Origin: an uncultured Pseudomonadota bacterium
GTDB lineage: Bacteria > Pseudomonadota > Alphaproteobacteria > RF32 > CAG-239
Assembly (NCBI GenBank): GCA_949295395.1
Contig: CASFLB010000054.1
Span: 1-9,102, forward strand
Reading direction: 5' to 3'
Length of the DNA: 9,102 bases
Numbering within the stretch: position 1 is the first letter of the stretch; each line of letters opens with the position of its first letter. Both the position numbers and the translations under genes were made by a program. The notes below the pieces were generated by a model. The model ran no database searches, was not told the DNA's origin, and saw only the letters and a list, made by a program, of their open reading frames with translations. Positions 6,918 through 9,102 of this stretch are shown piece by piece.

Positions 6918-7667
6918 TCAAATTCTTTCATAACGGTATTCCCCCGGAACCAAAGACGCCAAGCGTAAAAACAAGGCACCGGTACGAATATGGCGCAAAT
7001 CAGAAAACTCCGTAAATTCAGCTTGACTATAGGGCTGACAACGAATAGCTCCGTCATTAAAATCACAGAACAAAAAACAATCATTGTCCAAAGCCTGACA
7101 CCAAGCTGAAATTTTCATTTTCGGCAGAGTTGAGGAAAGGCTAACCGCACTACGAAAAACATTACCCGTAAGATGAAGGTTGGAAGACACCGCCACACGC
7201 TTAAAAGCCTCGGCCACTTTTCCGCCATCAAGCCACTCATCTTTGGCAAACAACTTTTCAAAAGCATAAGATCCGTCAGAAGTTTTGTGTACCAAATAAA
7301 CTTCAGCATACTTCCAACGCACAACCTTACCTCTCTGCAAAACACGATTTGAGCTTTCCCCCACAAAATGAGTTTGCTTAGCCTTTTGGCAACAACGCAG
7401 AACATCAACACCTTGAAAACCGCGAGCTTCATTAACCATCACAAAACTCTGCAAGCTTTTAGCCGGCACCACAATCTGAAGAACCTCACCATGTTCAACA
7501 TGATGAAAAGCGCAATAATCACTCAGATAAGCCTCCACAAAAAGCTTCACTTTGTCAGAAGATGACAATTTCACTTCAGTTTTCTTAAGCGGCATACGTT
7601 TATGGAGAGAAAGAAACTCCGAACTAGCCGTACATAAACCGGAAAGAATTGCTTTATACTTAACCAT
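6918..7667 (-). CDS. Unknown cytoplasmic protein, member 3 of the three-gene paralog family
   Basis: A 249-aa protein, not recognised. The family landmarks are HGEVLQIVVP at 59-68, EVYLVHK at 122-128, FEKLFAKDEWLDGGKVAEAFKRVA (about 136-159), FLFCDFNDGAIRCQP at 198-212, and the end segment ALFLRLASLVPGEYRY. The distance from EWL to the C-terminus (about 105 residues) matches the other two members, so these are full-length paralogs rather than shared fragments. It is Cys-rich in places (RCC at 91-93). There is no export signal. I choose the ATG at 7667 (MVKYKAILSG). An upstream in-frame start at 7739 would overlap the -35 box. The leader TTTTTATATT before the ATG has no G and no Shine-Dalgarno sequence. 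Confidence 0.85.
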   Translation of the reverse strand: MVKYKAILSGLCTASSEFLSLHKRMPLKKTEVKLSSSDKVKLFVEAYLSDYCAFHHVEHGEVLQIVVPAKSLQSFVMVNEARGFQGVDVLRCCQKAKQTHFVGESSNRVLQRGKVVRWKYAEVYLVHKTSDGSYAFEKLFAKDEWLDGGKVAEAFKRVAVSSNLHLTGNVFRSAVSLSSTLPKMKISAWCQALDNDCFLFCDFNDGAIRCQPYSQAEFTEFSDLRHIRTGALFLRLASLVPGEYRYERI

Positions 7668-7710
7668 AATATAAAAATTATAATGAATAAAATAATAAAA
7701 ATGTTCGGAC

Positions 7711-7739
7711 AGGATATAACTGACAAATATTTTTGTCAA
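7711..7739 (-). promoter_or_regulatory. Promoter with a perfect-arm palindrome, for the 6918-7667 gene
   Basis: Minus strand: -35 TTGACA (7739-7734), 17 bases, TATCCT (7716-7711). TATATC with a 15-base spacer is an alternative. The -35 is embedded in TGACAAAAATATTTGTCA (7738-7721), with seven-base arms and a four-base centre, a likely operator. The arms resemble those at 5376-5359. Confidence 0.62.
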
Positions 7740-7755
7740 ACATAAATTTTAAAAT

Positions 7756-7788
7756 AAAAAAAGCAGGGAGAAGATATCTTCTCTCTGC
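7756..7788 (-). terminator. Intrinsic terminator of the 7797-8390 gene
   Basis: A long stem, GCAGGGAGAAGA paired with TCTTCTCTCTGC, with one G-T pair and an almost absent loop, followed by seven Ts on the minus strand, eight bases past the stop. Confidence 0.87.
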
Positions 7789-7796
7789 CAAATTTT

Positions 7797-8390
7797 CTAA
7801 GAGCAAATCTCCAACAACAAGCTCTGATTTTCGGACAATTCTTGCCCTTGAGCCTGTTTAAGCAGCGCGCGATAAAATTTTTCAACATTAGCACCAACCT
7901 CGGCCGAAAACAAATCCGAAGAAAGCCAACAGACAAAAGGTAACACCAAACCGGAAGAACTATTAACCCGTTTCCACATATAATCAACCATCAATGGGGT
8001 TGAAAACAAGGCCGAAATTTCCGGAAGACATTTACGAAAGGCCTCAAGCTTAGAATGATGTTTAACTTCGCGAGTCACTTCATAAAAAGCCGTAAAAATT
8101 TTCCATTCAATTCCTTTGCAAAGCTCAGGATATTTAAGTAGAATTCTCCAATAAGCTGAAAATTGATTATACGACAGAGCCCCCGACAACATAATTTTAA
8201 CATTAGGAAAACTCTCGTAAAATAATTTCTGCAAAGAACACAAAATTTGTTTGTGAGATTCAAGAGCATCTTTAAAAAGGGGACAAACATCCTCGGAATC
8301 ATTATCAAATTCCTGCAACAATTCTTGATAGCGATCAAGAAACATCCGCGAACAAGCGTAAGCTTCCTCAAAACTTGGTAAATTCATCAT
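7797..8390 (-). CDS. Unknown, mainly helical 197-aa protein
   Basis: Not recognised and not visibly related to the paralog family beside it. The composition suggests an all-helical cytoplasmic protein: SFEEAYACSRMFLDRYQELL (6-25), SHKQILCSLQKLFYESF (45-61) and NVEKFYRALLKQAQ (168-181) are clear amphipathic stretches. Seven cysteines are spread through the chain (13, 36, 51, 91, 121, 154, 196) with no CxxC pair. There is no signal peptide; 148-161 is hydrophobic but short. It starts at the ATG pair 8390/8387, after TTAATAATT and without a Shine-Dalgarno sequence, like the other cluster genes. It is the first gene of the cluster in transcription order and has its own promoter and terminator. 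Confidence 0.8.
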   Translation of the reverse strand: MMNLPSFEEAYACSRMFLDRYQELLQEFDNDSEDVCPLFKDALESHKQILCSLQKLFYESFPNVKIMLSGALSYNQFSAYWRILLKYPELCKGIEWKIFTAFYEVTREVKHHSKLEAFRKCLPEISALFSTPLMVDYMWKRVNSSSGLVLPFVCWLSSDLFSAEVGANVEKFYRALLKQAQGQELSENQSLLLEICS

Positions 8391-8436
8391 AATTATTAAG
8401 TATTTAATTAAACATAATAAGAGTTAAAGTAAAAAA

Positions 8437-8464
8437 AAGGTATCATTTTTTTAATATTTGTCAA
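8437..8464 (-). promoter_or_regulatory. Promoter for the 7797-8390 gene
   Basis: Minus strand: TTGACA (8464-8459), 16-base spacer, TACCTT (8442-8437) preceded by TGA (extended -10). The sequence TTGACAAATATT resembles the -35 region at 7739 but lacks a second arm. The leader is about 40 nt and very A/T-rich. Between here and 8513 I see nothing except a run of seven Cs at 8491-8497. Confidence 0.6.
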
Positions 8465-8513
8465 GTTAATAAAAAAATGTTTCGCAAACACCCCCCCACA
8501 GAACAAACGTTTC

Positions 8514-8635
8514 AAAAAGTTCGGAGAACGAGGCGAATAATAAGATTTCAGAAAGGAAAAAGCGGAGCCTACATAGAAGTAGGTGAGCATTTTTCCTATC
8601 CGCAAAATCTGTATTAGTCGCCCATTACCATATTA
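8514..8635. repeat. Palindromic repeat element, copy 1 (122 bp)
   Basis: First of two adjacent units with a period of exactly 122 bp. The ends can pair: GGCGAATAATAAGATTT on the left against the right end, whose complement reads GGCGACTAATACAGATTT. Inside are GGAAAAAGC / GCATTTTTCC and the apical stem CCTAC-ATAGAA-GTAGG. Outside the conserved ends, the middle differs from copy 2 but keeps its length. On the minus strand the unit also reads as an open protein-like stretch. Confidence 0.8.
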
Positions 8636-8757
8636 AAAAAGTTTGGAGAACGTGGCAAATAATAAGATTTTAGGGCGACGACACCGCAGCGTACAAAGAA
8701 GTACGTGAGGATGGCGGAGACCCGCGAAATCTGTATTAGTTGCCCGTTATACAAACT
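8636..8757. repeat. Palindromic repeat element, copy 2 (122 bp)
   Basis: Second unit, in direct orientation and directly after copy 1. The outer arms are longer here: AAAGTTTGGAGAACG (8638-8652) pairs with the right end at 8745-8759, whose complement reads AAAGTTTGTATAACG. The inner stem is CGTAC-AAAGAA-GTACG. Base changes from copy 1 occur in pairs that keep the helix. The type resembles intergenic palindromic elements such as those of Rickettsia, but I cannot assign a family. Confidence 0.8.
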
Positions 8758-8780
8758 TTAGTTGCCCGTTATACAAACTT
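8737..8780. repeat. Perfect 22-bp tandem duplication at the right end of repeat copy 2
   Basis: The 22 bases at 8737-8758 (beginning TAGTTGCCCGTTATAC) are repeated without change at 8759-8780. This is the right arm of the palindromic element and directly precedes the plus-strand promoter. Confidence 0.95.
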
Positions 8781-8784
8781 TCCC

Positions 8785-8813
8785 TTGCAATCTCACATTC
8801 AAACATTTATAAT
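8785..8813 (+). promoter_or_regulatory. Strong sigma70-type promoter, plus strand
   Basis: TTGCAA (8785-8790), 17-base spacer, perfect TATAAT (8808-8813), with predicted start at about 8820. It is the best promoter in the window. It faces away from the minus-strand cluster, towards the structured RNA and the reading frame at 9009. Confidence 0.72.
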
Positions 8814-8819
8814 CTCTCT

Positions 8820-8975
8820 GTCGGTTAGAGGTAACCGTCGGTGCCTAAACAACACCTTCAACATAATTAAATCCTCCGCTTGTATTGGGCGGAGTGCCGC
8901 TAATATATTGAATAACGGCGACTGTATGTTGACAGTTGTTTAGCTCCGCCTGCCTTCTTGGCAGGCTTTGTTTTT
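8820..8975 (+). ncRNA. Structured leader or small RNA ending in an intrinsic terminator
   Basis: About 155 nt from the predicted transcription start to the terminator. Visible hairpins are CGGTTA-GAGG-TAACCG (8822-8837), CTCCGC/GCGGAG (8874-8894), GCCG/CGGC (8896-8919), ACTGT/ACAGT (8921-8935) and the terminator stem (8948-8966). GGCGGAG (8888-8894) can pair either locally or with CTCCGCC (8944-8950), which enters the terminator stem, so an attenuator is possible. No large reading frame lies inside. A ten-codon GTG frame (8841-8870) has AGAGG nine bases upstream. It does not match a riboswitch or small-RNA family that I know; an independent small RNA is equally possible. Confidence 0.45.
8948..8975 (+). 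terminator. Intrinsic terminator, plus strand, before the 9009 reading frame
   Basis: Perfect seven-base stem GCCTGCC / GGCAGGC with loop TTCTT, followed by TTTGTTTTT. It lies between the promoter at 8785-8813 and the ribosome binding site at 8996-9000, so it either ends a small RNA or attenuates the downstream gene. Confidence 0.88.
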
Positions 8976-9008
8976 AATTTTTAACCAAAAGCAACAGGAG
9001 CTAAAAAA

Positions 9009-9102
9009 ATGAATCCAACAAGAAATACAACAAATAAACTCTTTTTAATGCGCCGCATAATCGGCCTTGAACTATGCTTATTAAGAACCCAAAATAAAAT
9101 GA
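9009..9102 (+). CDS. Start of an unidentified plus-strand gene, cut by the window end
   Basis: The ATG at 9009 has AGGAG eight bases upstream (8996-9000). The frame is open for 31 codons to the edge, beginning MNPTRNTTNKLFLMRRI. This is too short to assign a family. It differs from the minus-strand cluster genes in having a good Shine-Dalgarno sequence. Codon use is poor in G (AGA, ATA, CTA, TTA). It could be a short peptide rather than a long gene. Confidence 0.5.
   Translation, partial: MNPTRNTTNKLFLMRRIIGLELCLLRTQNKM

Noticed and set aside
8491..8497. Run of seven Cs as a phase-variation tract
   Set aside because: It lies in a non-coding gap and not in a promoter spacer, so no gene would be switched by its length.
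8408..8605. 65-codon minus-strand frame as a separate gene
   Set aside because: It has no promoter or ribosome binding site, crosses repeat copy 1 and overlaps the promoter of the next gene. Its protein-like part is explained by the repeat.
8514..8780. Integron attC-like hairpins or a CRISPR array
   Set aside because: The element ends (GGAGAAC, GTTATAC) only partly resemble the attC core consensus, there are no cassette genes between the two units and no integrase is visible. Only two long units exist and there are no spacers, so it is not CRISPR.
8740..8943. 67-codon plus-strand open frame
   Set aside because: It runs through the 22-bp duplication, the promoter and the hairpins of the leader RNA, and has no ribosome binding site.

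Overview
The window reads as chromosome of a low-GC alphaproteobacterium. The evidence is the minus-strand order pal > cpoB (ybgF) > tilS > ftsH, which is typical of that class, together with the alphaproteobacterial wording of the FtsH protease domain. No rRNA, tRNA or CRISPR array was seen. The exact lineage cannot be fixed from this sequence; a host-associated low-GC group is a guess.

Layout on the minus strand, in transcription order from high to low coordinates. (1) 4519-8390 holds five small genes of unknown function. Each has its own sigma70-type promoter and its own intrinsic terminator, so each looks monocistronic. Three of them (4519-5304, 6056-6772, 6918-7667) are full-length divergent paralogs of one another, sharing a GxLLQI-like motif, a central EWL motif and a C-terminal beta-rich block. 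The other two (5442-5819, 7797-8390) are unrelated orphans. (2) 3891-4358 is pal, with a strong terminator behind it. (3) 2862-3737 is cpoB, 1755-2837 is tilS and 1-1694 is ftsH, closely packed and probably cotranscribed. ftsH is broken: about 92 nt including Walker B are missing near 944-956 and the reading frame shifts there, although the protease domain is otherwise well conserved.

The housekeeping genes have clear Shine-Dalgarno sequences (GGAG, GGGAG, GAGG, AAGGA). The five-gene cluster uses A/T-only stretches with no G just before the start codon. Several cluster promoters overlap TTGACA-containing palindromes, which hints at a shared regulator.

8391-9008 has no convincing gene. It holds the promoter of the 7797-8390 gene, then two head-to-tail 122-bp palindromic repeat units whose paired arms change together, then a perfect 22-bp tandem duplication. 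After that comes a plus-strand promoter (TTGCAA-17-TATAAT), a structured leader or small RNA ending in a strong terminator with a possible antiterminator pairing, and a ribosome binding site in front of a plus-strand reading frame that leaves the window at 9102.

In functional terms, Pal and CpoB belong to the Tol-Pal envelope-constriction system, TilS modifies tRNA-Ile, and FtsH is the membrane AAA+ protease. The unknown cluster lies where the upstream tol genes would usually be, so pal is separated from tolQRAB here.
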